A stretch of 64,000 nucleotides of DNA, taken from positions 5,968,559 to 6,032,558 of the forward strand of contig SDUX01000004.1 in NCBI GenBank assembly GCA_008729055.1. The letters run 5' to 3'. Each line of letters begins with the position of its first letter. Within the stretch, counting starts at the first letter, position 1. The notes beneath the pieces are model-generated. The model was not told the DNA's origin. It was given only the letters and a program-made list of their open reading frames with translations, and made no database searches. The DNA comes from Pyropia haitanensis. Its lineage: Eukaryota; Rhodophyta; Bangiophyceae; Bangiales; Bangiaceae. Shown here one piece after another: positions 1 to 11,818 of this stretch. The translations under genes were made by a program, and so were the position numbers.

Positions 1-36
1 CGCACGCAGCCGCACTGCCACTGCTGGGTGCCTCCC

Positions 37-275
37 TTCCGCGCTGCCTGCTCGCCGCTCCGCGCTGCCGCTCAAGAACAAGGGGGGTACGGCCGCGCCC
101 ACAGCTGTCGCCTGCCCCCCCTGGCTGTTCCTTTTCCGCGCAGCTGGCTCGCCCCGCCGCACAACCACTCAAGAGCAAGAGGGGTACGGGTCGCGCCCAC
201 AGCTGTCGCGGGCCCCCCTTGGATGCTCGTCTTCCGCGCAGCTGGCTCGCCGCTCCGCGCGACCGCTCACAAGCA
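37..275. repeat. 97-98 bp tandem repeat, about 2.5 units
   Basis: Three copies of a unit beginning TTCCGCGC, followed by CTCGCC, start at 37, 134 and 232. The shared inner block reads CGCGCCCACAGCTGTCGC. Copies differ by scattered substitutions, so this is an aged tandem array. It may continue to the left of the window. No coding role is visible. Confidence 0.8.
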
Positions 276-2213
276 CTGGGGGGGTGGCCGCGGCCGCCAC
301 TACCAACGTCCAGCCCCCAGAGGCAGACCTACCAGACACGACGGCGGACCCATCGGGGGGCCCGGGTCGGTTGCCGCGTGCGTTGCCGCACGCCCGGCCC
401 GGGCGAGACATCCCTGTGGCGGAACCACCACGCGGGAGAGCGCGGCGGGACGGGGCTGTCGCACAACTGGCTGGCGGCGGCTGCGGGGGCGCGGTGAGGC
501 GGGACCGCGGCGGCGCGCGTCCCTTGCGTCCGGTTGGGTGGCCAGCCCCCCCCGCGTGGGGTTGCGAGGGGGACTGGCGCGACCAGCAGTGGCGGCCTCG
601 GTGCAACAGGCGGACTTGGCCGGGTTCAAGGGACGTGGGAGGGGGCGAGGGGGGGGGGGGGGGGGGGGGGGGGGGGTGGGGGGGGCGGACCGCTGCTCGA
701 CTGGAATCATCGTCTGCATGCTCGGCGCGTTTGGGTGCTTGTCTGGACAACCACGTGCTTTGTCCTGCGCTTTTTTTGCCTCTCCTGTGCAACATCCGCC
801 CTGTGTGTATTGGCCCAGCGGGGTGCCCGCCGGCGCCGCCCACCGTGGTGGCGCGCGCCCCAGACAGACAAGTAGCGGGGCCGGCGCCCGCGGGGCACGG
901 TCCGGACGGGCGGCGGTCAACCCCCCCCGCGCGCGCGGCAGACCCCACCCGCCGGCCGCCCGGCGGCCCGGGCGGCCAGCTTGCCTCTCCCCCCCCCCCC
1001 CTCCGCTCTGGCCGTTTGGTCCCCCTTTCGCCCTGCGCCCACCGCGTCGACCGCGCGGGTCATCGTCTCGGGGCGGCCGGGCGGCCGTGGCGCTGCCGGC
1101 GGCCACCGCCCGTCGCCAGGCGGCGGTCGCCGGCGCGGCGGTCGCCGGCCCCGCCAGTGGCCCGCTGTCCGCCCGTGTCTGCCGGCCACGCGGCCGCGGT
1201 CGCGCCGCGCGTGGTCGCGCCGCGCCCGTCCTTTTTCCGTTTTTGCACATCCCATCCGCGTCGTGTCTGCCAGCAGCGCGCGCCGGCAGGACGGGGCACG
1301 CCCGCCGCGCTGGCACACCCCCCCCCCCCACCAGCCACCCCCACCGACGCGCGCCGCGCGCGCGGGGCCGTCGCCGCCGCGGCACCACGCGGACAGCGAG
1401 CCCCAACACCACCGGCACCCGTCGAAAGCGCAAAATTCGGCCGCCACTCCACCCAGTCCCGTACGACGGGCCGCGGCGACACGTGTGGGGGCGTCGCCGT
1501 GGCGAGGGGCGCGCCCGCCGCCGCTGCCGGGACGTGCGGAACAGCGCTCCGAGGGGCCCCCCTCCCGGTGTGTCTCTCGGTGCGCGCACCGCCGCGGCGG
1601 CGCGGCTCGGCTGCAAAATAGTCGCGCGGCACCCCCCCCCCCCCCCTCCCTTTGCGGCCGTGGGCGGCGCGCCGCGGTGGTGCCGCCGGCGCGGTCGCCG
1701 CCCCACCTCCCACCCCCCCCCCCCGCTCGCTCGCCCCCCTGGCGACCTCCCACGTCCGCCCACGCCGCCCACGACGGCCTGCTACGGACGCAGCCGCGGC
1801 GCACCTGCCGGCGCTTTCTGTCGCCGTGTCACGGCCGCCACTCGTTTGTGTGCCACCTTTCCCCGGTGGCAAACCCCGTCCGCTCTCCCCCCGGCGCCCG
1901 CCCGCCGCCACCGGTCGGTGGTACCCCCGCCCCCGCTTGCACCCCTGTGTTCCACCCGCACCCCCTTCCACCGCCTCCACGTCTTGCCGCTGGCGCCCCC
2001 TCCGTGTCCGTTTGTCTTTCCCCTCTTTTCCACTCGTCGTGCTCCCCTCCCGCCCCGCCTTCCGGCGCCGGCCGCCTTGACGGCATCGTCCCCTTGCACG
2101 CCTGCGCAGCGGCGGCGGCGGCGGCGGCGGCAGCGGCGGCAGCAGCAGCGGCGGCCGGTGGCGGCGGCGGTGGGCCCACCGCCGCCGTCCACGCACCCCC
2201 CCCCCAGCTGCGC
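276..2213. other. Non-coding, low-complexity upstream region
   Basis: Long open frames exist on both strands, but they translate to Arg/Pro/Gly/Ala-rich low-complexity sequence without any recognisable domain, as expected for stop-poor GC-rich DNA. A G-run lies at about 650-685. C-rich and pyrimidine-rich blocks become dense from about 1620 to 2100, just ahead of the DUF639 gene, as before other genes here. Confidence 0.6.
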
Positions 2214-2574
2214 ATGGCGGGCTCCACGGCGGTGGGCATGGGGGCGGAGGCCGCCGCCGGCGCGGCGGCCGCGGCGGCGGCAGCTGGCGGGGCGGCGGGA
2301 GCGGGCGGCCCGGCCGCGGCGGCGGCGCCGCCCCTCCCCCCCTACCCCGGGACGTCCCCCCCCGGCAGCCCCGCGGCGGTGGCGGTCGCCACCGACTGGC
2401 GGGACGCCCTCGTCGCGGTCTGTGCGGACCTGCTCGGCAAGCCCCTGTCCGCCCTCGCCGCGGAGTTTGCAGACGCGCAGGCCGCGCTGCCGCCGGCCGA
2501 GCGCGCCGCGGGTCTGGGCGGCGGCGGCGCGCCACCGGCGGCGGGGACGGCCAACGGCGGTGGTGCCACTGGCG

Positions 2575-2614
<40 letters not shown>

Positions 2615-5600
2615 CGGCGGTGGCGGCGGCGGCGGCGGCGCCCCCCCCCACCGCGCCGGCGCGTCGGCGGCGGCGGCGTCCATGGGCGCGAGCACCCCCT
2701 CCCCCCCCCGCTCCCCTCGCCCCCCCCCGCGACGGGCACCGCCGCGCTGGACGTGGCGACCCGCCCCCGCGACGTGGCCGACTATGTGCTGATGCGGACG
2801 CTGCGGACGCGCGACGGCTTTTCGGTGCAGAATGGCCGCTCGTGGCTGTTTAACATTATGGACCGGAGCGGCCACGGGCGGGTGCTGCGGGGCGAGTGGA
2901 CCCGTCTGGCCAGCCTGATGCCGCCGGTTGCTGACGCGGCGGTCGCGGGGGCGGTGTTTGAGGAGCTCCTCGCGGGGCAGCACGGCCGTGGGGGGGCGGG
3001 GGGGGGCGGAGGCTGGGGCGGGGGGGGAGGTGCTGGTGGAGCCAATGGCAGTGGAGGCGGCGGCGGCGGTGACGGCGGCGGCAGCGCGGGGGGCAAGAAG
3101 GGGGAGGGCCACAAAAAGGACGGCGGCGGCCGGAGGAGAACTGACGACCGCGGTGGGGGGGGGGGGCGGTCGCCGGCATCCCCCTCCCGTGGCTGCGGTG
3201 GGACGCGCCGGCCAAGGCGGCATCGCCGGCGGCGGCGCCGTCGCACCCCGGGGGTGCGATGGGGGGGGCCCTCTACCCGGAAGGCGCCGCGCTGACGTAC
3301 GACACGTGGACGCGCTACGTGACCGCGCTGCACGACAAGTACCGGCGGGTGGATGGGGAGTGGCAGCGGGCAAAGGCTATGGTGCGTTGTGGAGGTGGAA
3401 GGGGATTGGGGGGTGGCGGCGGGAGGGCACAGGCCGGGGGACGGGGTGCGGGGCAGTGGGGGTAGCGCGGCCGCTGCGTACCCCCTCCTGGTCTGCTGCT
3501 GCTGGCACGCTTGGTTGCGTTCATCCTACTGACGCCCTGACTTCCTGAGCGTCGTGTGCTGGACGCGGTGGTGCCTCTGGTCTGTTGCGCGTGTCGTTTC
3601 CTCGGTCGTGGCTCGCGTGGTAGCTCGGCATTGACGAGGCGGAGCCGCTGGTCAAGGCCGCCGGCGCGGTGGACCACTCGGACGTCCTCCCCGCGCTCGG
3701 GCGGCTGTACCTCTCCGAGCGCTACCTGGTCTTTATGGCCGCCGTCGGGCGCAACCACTACGTCGTGCGCCTCGGCACGGTCGCCGCGGTCGGCGCCCGC
3801 TCCATCCCCTTCCTCATGCGAGACTGCCTGACCGTCACCGTCGACCCCGAGTCGGTGGCGGTCCTGTCGGGGCACGTGCCGACGTACCACGACGAGCCCG
3901 CCGTGATCGCCGCGGGTGCCGACGCGGCCGCGGCGGCCGCGTTGGCGGCGCACGGCCGGAGCTCGCCCCGCCCACGCGGTGGCGGCAAGGGCGGTGGCGG
4001 CGGCGGCGGCGGTGGTCGCAGCGGCGGCGACGGTGCAAACGGCGGCGGCGGTGGCGGTGGCCGCGCTGGGGGGGCGGCCGCGGCGGCGCTGCGGTCACGG
4101 GAGGCGGCCAAGGCGGCGGCCGCCGCGCACGCGGCGGCGGTCGAGCGGGCGTCGCTGGGCAACCACGTGTCCGCGCTCGTCGCGTCGTTTGCCAATGCTG
4201 GCAAGCCGCTCGTGTTCTCGCTCCTCGAGCTGCGCGAGACAAAGCGCCGAGACCACTGGCGGGCGCTGCTGGTGGAGATGGCCGCCGCTCACCGGCTGCA
4301 CGCGGCGCTCGGCTTTGGCTCGGCCGGCCGCCTGACCCGCCGCGCGGTGGACGCGGCGGTCGCCGACGCGGACGCGGATGGGGTGGGGGCGGGAGGGGGG
4401 CGGGGGGGGGGGACACCCTCGGCGCCGCCACCGCCGCAACGCTCAAGGCCGTGTCGCCCGCCATGGTCGGGGGTGGGGATGCAGCCGGGGGGGTGCCGGG
4501 ACTCACCACCGCCGCCGACGGGATGGGCGGCGTGGGCGGGGGGGATGGAGGGGGGAGAGGAGGGGGTGGTGGCGGCGGCGGCGGCAGTGGCGGCGGCTGC
4601 AGTGACATCCTTGGCGTTGGCGGCGGCGGTGGCGGTGGTGGCGACGGCGACGGCGGCGGGCTGCTGGACGTTCCCCGCCCCGCGCCCGTGCTGACCGACG
4701 AGGGCCCCCTCTCCGCGGCGGGCGCGTCGCGCGGCGACAGCGTGCCCCACAACTGGCCGACGAGCCCGTACGAGCACGACGTGTCGTCGCCGCTGCTCGC
4801 CGTCTTTGCGCACGTCAACTGCGTGCGGACGCGCGCGCTGCGGCGCGCGACAGGGCGGCGGTCGCGGCGGCTGCTCGTCTTTTCCCACCCGGCGGCGAGG
4901 CTCGCCGGTGGGCTCGCCGTCGTCGGCGACGCTGCCGGCGGCCGCGGCTGCGGCCACGGCGGCATTGGCGGCGGCGTCAGCGTCGGCGCTGACGGCGGCG
5001 CCGTCGGCAGCGGCGCGTTGAACGGCTCGGTGGTGGAGGGGGATGGCGGCGGCGGGGGTGGCGGCCGCGGCGTGCCCGCCGCGGCGGCGGCCGCCGGCAC
5101 GGTGGCCATCCCGTGCGACGCGTGGGAGCCCAACCCGGCGACCGAGGCGGGCGTCGCGGTCGCGTGGTACCTCCGCTCCGTCCGCACCGTTGACGGCCTC
5201 GGCGAGCGTTCCTGGGTGTCTCGCGCGCTGTCGGCGATCCGTGAGAACATCCAGGTCAACGTGGCCATGTACGAGGCGCGCGACGACGCGCCGTTTGACG
5301 TGGCCACCCTCGGCGACAACCTGTCGCGGCTGGCCGAGCTCCTCTCCCCCGTCGGCGCCCTCGCCGACGCGGCGGCTGGGCTGGTACAGTGGCGCAACCC
5401 GCCGGCGTCGGTGCTCGGCCTCCTTGTCGCGCTCGGCGTCGCGCACGTCAACGCGATTGCCTACCTGCCCGCCGCGGCGGTCGCCGCCGCCGCCGCGGCG
5501 GTGCTCTACAACCGGGCGGTGCTGTACGGGGTTGACGGGGTGGGCGGCGGGGGCGCGGACGCGCCCAACTTTTGGTCGGTCGGGCCCGCCGCGTCGCCCG

Positions 5601-5995
5601 CTGCCGAGGCGGCCCGCCTGCGGCGGCTGCGCAAGCGGCAGGCCGCCCGCGCCGCCGCGCGCGCGCGCGCGTCTGGCGTGGTCGCGATGCTATCGGCGGT
5701 GCACGGGACGCTGGTCGGGGTGCAAAACGGGTGTGGGCGGCTCAACCGGCAGCTGGGCAAGGTGGAGGTCCTCGCGCTGTGGGTGACCGAGGCGGACAGC
5801 TGGAAGCTGGTGGGCGGCCTCGTCGCCGTCGCGGTGGTGCTCGCGCTGTTTCCCGTGAAAGTGCTGTACGTGTCGGCGGTGCTGTTCCTGTATGGGAAAC
5901 ACTTTTTGCCGCCCAACAACCCGGCGCTCCGGTGGTGGCTGACCGTGCCGTCGGTGCTGCCGCCGCTGCCGCCGGGGCACCGCCGGTCGGACTGA
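2214..5995 (+). CDS. DUF639 family membrane protein
   Basis: Exons are about 2214-3381 and 3624-5995, joined in phase 0 by a GT-AG intron (gtgcgt...gtggtag). An N-terminal part (LVAVCADLLGKPLSAL) is followed by an EF-hand-like stretch (FNIMDRSGHGRVLRGEW, near 2850). A GRAM-like part comes next (GRLYLSERYLVF, near 3705), then a block with KRRDHWRALLVEMAAAHR near 4240. The C-terminus has a segment with AVHGTLVGVQNG, followed by two hydrophobic segments (about 5815-5910). The order and the C-terminal block match the plant DUF639 proteins, whose function is unknown; the GRAM-like fold and hydrophobic end suggest membrane association. Reading needs frame changes in C/G runs near 2640-2735, 3000-3170 and 4390-4412; similarity continues across each. 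Ala/Gly runs enlarge the protein. The start is the first ATG after the pyrimidine-rich tract, in frame with the first block. Confidence 0.75.
3382..3623 (+). other. Intron of the DUF639 gene
   Basis: The donor gtgcgt follows codon ATG (3379-3381) and the acceptor is tag at 3621-3623. Removing 242 bp joins ...QRAKAM to LGIDEAEPLVKA without a frame change. The 5' half is G-rich and the 3' half pyrimidine-rich. Confidence 0.75.
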
Positions 5996-7018
5996 TCCGG
6001 AAGAGGGCGGGGGGGGGGGGGGGGGTAGGCGGCGGCGCGGGCGCGCCGGGTGGGGGGGGGGGGGGAGGGGAGGGAGGGGAGGCGGAGCGGCGCGCCGTTT
6101 GGCGTCGGGTGCCAGGGGCGGGTGAGGGTGGCTTTGCCGGGACCTGTGCGTGTACATTTTTCGCAGAGCAGCAGGGGGGCAAGTCGGCGTGGGGGGGGAG
6201 GGCGGGGGCGTGAGAGAGGGGGGCAATGGGGGGTGGGGGGGCGGTATCGCGACGTGGACACTTTTCAGATATGGGCGGCGAAGGTTTGAAGAGGAGGGAC
6301 GGGGAGAGCGGGGGGGCGCGTCAGCAGAGGGGCGGGTGGAGCTCAGCACGTAGCCCCCGCGGCGGTGATGGCGGGGAAACGGGGCGACCGCCGTCGAGGT
6401 AGTGGCGGCCGCGGCACGCACGGCGGTGGCGGCTGCGCGGGGTAGGCCGCCGCCGACGGGCGCGGCCGCCCGGCAGGACAGCGGTCGGCCCGTCCCCGCG
6501 GCGCGGTCGGCGTGGGGCGCGGCGCCCCCACGCGCCGCCGCCCGGGGCACGGTCACCATCCCCCGCCGGCCGCCGCCGCGTGCGTCGGCGGCGGCGGCGC
6601 GGCGGCGCGGGCCAGCCGACGGGCGCCGTGCGGCGCCCCCGCCGCTTGCCGCCTCGTCCATCGCTCCCCCCCTGGGACACCCTCGTGCGCGGCTGCGGCT
6701 GTCCGCCCGGCCGGTGAGAGCTGCAGCGCCGCGCCTGGGCGCTGCCGCACAGCCCTTCCCGCCCTCGAGCGCGGCTCGGCCCCGGCGCCAGTCAAAAAAA
6801 ACAACCACCGACCCGCCCTCCACACCCCTTTGTCAACCTCTCCACAGCATCAGACGCGCCCCTACTCGACCGACGCCATCCTCGTTGCCCTGCTCTCACC
6901 CGCCCACCCCCCTGCGACGCCACCCATACCCGCCCAACCCGCCCAACCCGCCCAACCCGCCAAACGCGCCCACCCTACCCCTCCCAACCGACCGACCAAA
7001 CCCCCCCCGGTGCTCTGC
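5996..7018. other. Intergenic, between convergent 3' ends
   Basis: G-runs at 6008-6025 and 6050-6075 follow the DUF639 stop on its coding strand. C-rich tracts at 6905-7010 are G-rich on the coding strand of WDR48, just after its stop. Between them is low-complexity sequence with a few AT-richer words (about 6150 and 6265). I see no gene or RNA. Confidence 0.6.
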
Positions 7019-8308
7019 TCACGCCCCCCCCCCCCCCCCCCCTTGAGCCGGTACGTCAGCTCCATATCCGGCAGCTCCCGCCACAAAAACTGCTTGATCG
7101 TGGCGAGCGACATCCCGCCCGGCACGACGCGCCCGTTGCACACCACCTCCATCGCCGCCTCGTCGGGCGCGTCCGCCTCCCGCCCCGCCCGGCGGTACTC
7201 CTCGCGCAACGACTTGGCCGTGTACGCCGCGACCTTGCGCGCGCGCAGCACGCGCGGCGCGTTGAGCATCGCCTCCTTGAGCGGCAGCAGCCCGCAGCCG
7301 GGCTCGGGGGACAGCTGGAAGGCCAGCTTCACCGCGTCGCGGGGGCGGCCGCCGCCGCCCGCGGCGGGGCGCTCCCAGACCACGTCCGCCACCCAGGCGG
7401 GGAGCGCGTCCCCATCGTCGGGGCCGAGGTCGCCTATCCGCCGGCGCAGCAGGGGCACCGCCGCGCCGTCCTCGACGACCGCCACGGTCGTGTCGGGGGG
7501 GAGCGTGTAGGGGGGAAGGCCGGGGGGGGTCGTGCCGGCCGCCGGTGCTGCCGGTGCCGCCGCCGCCGCCGCCGGCGGTGCCGCCCCACCGGCCGCGGGG
7601 GGGGGGGGGCGGCGGCGGCGGCGCCGCCGCCGCCGCCGCCCGCGGCGGCTGCGCCACCGCCGCCGGTCGCGGGGGGGGGTGCGCCGCCGCCCGCCGCCGT
7701 TGCAGACGTGGCCGACGTGGCCGACGCGGTCGCGGCGGCGGCCGCTGCCCTATCGGCCGCGCCGTCGGCCGCGCCTGCCGCGGCCGAGCCGTCACGGGCA
7801 GGCGCCCCCCCCCCCCCCCGGCGTCGCCTCCATCCGCCGCCCCCCCCCCCCAGCCGCCACCGCGAGCAGCCGCTTGTGCCACCCCCCAAACAGCGCGCGA
7901 ATGACGTGCTCCCCAATGTTGACCTTGACCTCCTCCGACGGCACGGCCAGCCCCGCGTCGACGGCGTACAGCTCCGCCTTGAACGCGGAGGCGGCCTCCA
8001 GCTTGATCGTCAGCGCGCCCGTCCGAAAGTCCACCGTGAACCACGACGGCACCGCCACCTCCTCCTCCAGCGCGGCCGCGACGGGGTCCAGGTCGCCCCG
8101 CCGCCGCGTCGGCGACGCGGCCGCCGCGGCGGCGGCGGCGGCCACCGCCGCTGCCGCCGCCGTCGCCGCCGCCGCGGCAGCGGTGGTGGCCTCGCTGGGC
8201 GCGCCGGCGGCCACGCCGGGAGCCGCCGCTGCGGGCGCGGCCGCCGCCTCTGCTGCCGCCGCGCCCGCCACGTCGGCCGCGGCGCCGTCGGCCGCGGCTG
8301 TGGCGGCG

Positions 8309-8352
<44 letters not shown>

Positions 8353-9018
8353 CGGCGGCGACGGCGGCGGCGTCGGCGCCGACACGCCGCGCACCCGCCC
8401 CGACGTGACGTTGACGGCGGACACGACGCCCGCCGCGTCCTCCACCAGCACCTCCCGCTTGTTGTTGAGCACCCGGTACGCGACGACCGCGGGCAGGCCG
8501 GGGAGCTCCACCGCCGGCACGGGCGGCGCCGCCGCCGCCACGCCACCCGCCCCCCCGCCACCGACGCCGCCGCCGCCGCCACCCCCAGCGTCGGCCGCGT
8601 CGGCCGCGGGCGGCGGCGGGCCGGCCGCGTCCACACCGGCGGGCGCGCCAATGGTGCCCGTCGCGGCGCGCAGCCGGCGGCCACTCCCGCTGCCCGCGCT
8701 GCCGAGGCTGCCGCTGCTCCCCCCCCCCCCCACCCCCCCCCCCGCACGCCCGCCAGCGGCCCGTTGGTGGCGGCGGCGGCGGCGGCGGCGGCGCCCGCCG
8801 CGGCGGCGGCGAGGCCCGACTTTTGGCGGCCACCCCGCCCGTCGGCGGGCGGCCGGTCGGCGCCCCCCCCCCCCGCCACGCCGAGCCCGCCGCCCGCCGC
8901 CGCGCGCTCCGCCGGCGGCGCCTCGAGCCGCCACAGCCGCACCGTACTCGCCGGCGTCGACACCCACACGCCCGTCTCGGCCGCGTCGAGCGCCAGCGCC
9001 AGCACCCGGTTGGCCGCC

Positions 9019-9083
<65 letters not shown>

Positions 9084-10314
9084 GCCACCGCCGCCACCGC
9101 CGCCGCCGCCACCGTCGGCGGCGCCCGCCACCGCCGGCGCCCCCCCCCCCCCCCCCCCCCGTCGCCTCCACCGCCGGCAGCACACACCGCGACACGCCCG
9201 ACGCGAGTGCCGTCCGCCACACGGCGCCGTCGCGCCCCCCCGACAGGAGCCACTCCCCCCCCCCCCCACCGCGAGTGCCCACACCGAGTCCGCGTGCGCC
9301 TCGATCGCGGTCACCACCCGCTGCATGCGCAGGTCCCACACCCGCACGCTCGTGTCGGCCGACCCAGACAGCAGCACCCCACCGGCCGCCGCGACCGCCA
9401 CCGCCCGCACCGTATCCGTGTGGCCCCGCAGCGCGGCGATGCGCGCGCCCGCACGCGCGTCCCACACCGTCACCAGCCGGTCGCGGGAGCCCGCGACGAG
9501 CACCGGCCCGGCGTCCGCGTTGGGTGACCAGCCGCCACCGCCGCCGCCGGCGGCGGCCGCCCCCCGCGGTGGCCCGTCGGCAATGCCCGCCAGGCAGTAG
9601 AGGCTCGCGCCGGGCTTGGCACGACCGCCGGTCAGGTCCGACGCGACGCGCCCATACTCGACATCCCACACCAGCACCCGCCCGTCGAGCGACGCGGACG
9701 CCACCGACGTGGCGGACGGCAGCGCCAGCGCCATCACATAGTCGCTGTGCGCGGCGAGCGTCCGCACCGCGACGCCCGTATCCGGGTGCCACACCTTGAC
9801 CGTCCCGTCCGATGACGCCGACGCGACGCGGTCGGCGCCGGCGTAGCGGAGGACCGCCAGGTCATTCACCCAGTCGACGTGCTCGTCAAAGGTGGCCGCC
9901 GCGGCGGGGATCACCGCCGACGCGGGCGGTACGGCGGGGGCGGCCACCCCCCCGCCCCCCCCCCCCCGGCACTCCCCCCCCCCCGGCACCCCCCCCCCCC
10001 CCCCCCCAGCCCGCCCAGCCCGTCGCGACGCCCACCTCCGCCGCCGACGTCGGCACCGCCCACCGCCGGACCGTCCCGTCGCGGCCGCCCGTAAAGAGCG
10101 TCGCCCCCCCGTCCGCCGCGGACCGCGCCAGCGACGTCACCCCCGACCGGTGGACCGCCTCGGCCGCGCGGAGGGTGTAGGTGAGGCGGAGCTCCCGCGG
10201 CCGCCCGCCGGCCGCACCGCCCGCGGCGGTGACGCTGGCGGTGGCGGCGCCGCCGCCGCCCGTGGTGGCGACCGTCGTGCCGCCGCCCGCGGCGGCTGCG
10301 GACGCGTCGGCCAT
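7019..10314 (-). CDS. WDR48: WDR48/UAF1-like WD40 protein
   Basis: In animals and fungi WDR48 (UAF1/Bun107) is the WD40 activator of USP1, USP12 and USP46 type deubiquitinases. Here the coding strand runs from ATG at 10314. Repeat 1 has LFTGGRDGTVRRW. Repeats 2-5 follow from about 9885 to 9300, with the family signature HVDWVNDLAVL, then SASSDGTVKVWHPDTG, LDGRVLVWDVEYGR and HTDTVRAVAV. Later blocks include LLSGGRDGAVWRTAL, a STVRLWRL repeat, PSWFTVDFRTGALTIKL and LPAWVADVV. The C-terminal ubiquitin-like tail (DUF3337) ends near 7045 with MSLATIKQFLWRELPDMELTYRLK. Order and motifs match the whole family protein. The frame changes at least five times, each time inside poly-C (plus strand) runs, and returns to an earlier frame more than once. 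The TGA at 7021-7019 follows immediately after a G-run. Confidence 0.85.
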
Positions 10315-10320
10315 GGCGGT

Positions 10321-10508
10321 GGGGAAGGGGGGGGGGGGGAGGTGGCGGGGGGGGGGGGGGGGGGGGTAAAGGGGAAGCACCGGGATGGGAAGCGGAAAAT
10401 GGGGAGGGGCGGGGGGGGGGGGGGGGGCGGCGGGGGTCGATTCCACAATGGTGAACTCGGTGCAGCCAAATCCGCCCAGGAGGGGGGGGGGGGGGGGGGT
10501 GGGGGGGT
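10321..10508 (-). promoter_or_regulatory. Pyrimidine/C-run tract before WDR48
   Basis: On the WDR48 coding strand the bases immediately before the ATG are almost purely C and T, with several C homopolymers. The same arrangement precedes most genes in the window, so a 5' leader or core-promoter role is inferred. Confidence 0.45.
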
Positions 10509-10875
10509 AGAGCGGCGGCGGGTGGCCGCCGACTGTGGTAGAGCCGGCGGACAAGCCACGACCCCTCCCCTCCCCCCCGCCCACCCACCCCCCCCCCCCC
10601 CCAAAAAAAAAAAAAAGGGGCAGTGACAGGAAGGAAGCACGAGAGACGACCGCCGCCACCAGACGGCGGCAGCAACCACCGCCGCGGCGGTACCAGCAAC
10701 GGCAGCCGCGGCGGCAACGGCGCGGCCGGGCGGGCCGGCCGCGACGGCGGCGGGCGGCGGCGGCCGCCGCGGCGGCGCGGCGCGCGCTCGCGGCTCCCGC
10801 CCGCCGCGGCGGCCGCGGGCGTGGCCGCCGCCGCGTCAGCCCAGACGCCGCGCGTGGGGGGTTGGCGCGGGGAGC

Positions 10876-10907
<32 letters not shown>

Positions 10908-11570
10908 CGTGAGGGGGGGGGGGGGGGGGGGGACGCGGACGGCCGGCGGACGGGGGGGGGGGGGGGGGGGTGCGCGTTGGCGGGGGTGCGGGGGATGGGC
11001 GGGGCGGGGGCGGGGGGGATGGGGGGGGGGAGGGCGGCACCCGCGCGGAGCGACCGCCCGACGTGGCGCGGGCGCCGCGCGGGCTGCGCCGGTTGTACCG
11101 GCGCGCGGCTGGTACATGACAATCGCAAGGGCGTTTTCAAACATATTGTCAAATTCTTTTCATTTAAAGTGTTTCAAAAATGAGACTGCATGCGCCCGGT
11201 TTCAAAGGAGAGGACTTTTAGTAACCCACTTTCCCATGACAATCCATTGTACCCGTGCCACGTGGCCAGCATCGGTACATCTGCGATACACAGGTCTCTC
11301 CTTGGGGGCCGTTTCCTGCTAGGACGGACCCCCCGCGCAGTATCCCGCGTTCCAAGTGGAAAACAACGGACAGGTCGGTTCCAACAATTTACCACGTGTA
11401 CTACACTACGTGGGCCACACCCGTTGCCACGAGTTATTGACCACGTACGCGACGGGGATTTCGCGTCGCCGCCGGTTCGAGCCGGCAGCCCAAACGCCTC
11501 GAGGATCACGGCGGCGCCACCGACGGCGCGTCGGCAGCGGCGGCCGCCGTCGCCGCCTTTGCCGCGGCAG

Positions 11571-11680
11571 AGCCCCCCCCCCCCCCCACTGGGTCGAGCC
11601 CGCCCGCGGCGCGAGCCCCCGCCCTCCCCGGTACCGCCACCCCCCCCCCCCCCCCCCGCCCCCCAACCCCCTTTGCCACC
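11571..11680 (+). promoter_or_regulatory. C-run tract and start context of the RNA polymerase gene
   Basis: Two long C homopolymers (about 11574-11588 and 11640-11657) end in CTTTGCCACC directly before the ATG at 11681. GCCACC is a strong eukaryotic start context. The tract continues the pattern seen before other genes here. Confidence 0.5.
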
Positions 11681-11778
11681 ATGCGCGGCGCCCTCCTCCG
11701 CCACGCCACCGCCGCGGCGGCCGTCCGCGGCACCCGCCGCGCGTCGGCCGCCGCCGCCGCCGCCGCCGCCCCCCCCCC

Positions 11779-11818
<40 letters not shown>

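Larger units (their letters stand above)
10315..11680. other. Intergenic between divergent WDR48 and RNA polymerase genes
   Basis: Next to WDR48 lie G-runs (10320-10510) that are C-runs on its coding strand, then an A14 tract at 10603-10616. More G-runs occupy 10875-11035. An AT-richer island at about 11105-11460 has no recognisable coding. A C-run tract (11571-11680) leads to the polymerase ATG. A word GCCGGTTCGAGCCGGC near 11470 was examined as a tRNA T-arm and did not fit. Confidence 0.6.

Noticed and set aside
28..2853. 941-codon open frame on the plus strand
   Set aside because: Arg/Pro/Gly/Ala low-complexity translation with no domain. It overlaps similar frames on both strands and ends inside the DUF639 coding region in the wrong frame.
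7019..10314. Pseudogene call for WDR48 because of frame changes
   Set aside because: Every change lies in a C/G homopolymer, no internal stop occurs outside them, and all family blocks including the far C-terminus are kept.
11440..11510. Possible tRNA (GGTTCGAGCC word)
   Set aside because: The T-arm does not pair correctly with a 7-base loop, and no matching acceptor stem or anticodon arm lies upstream.
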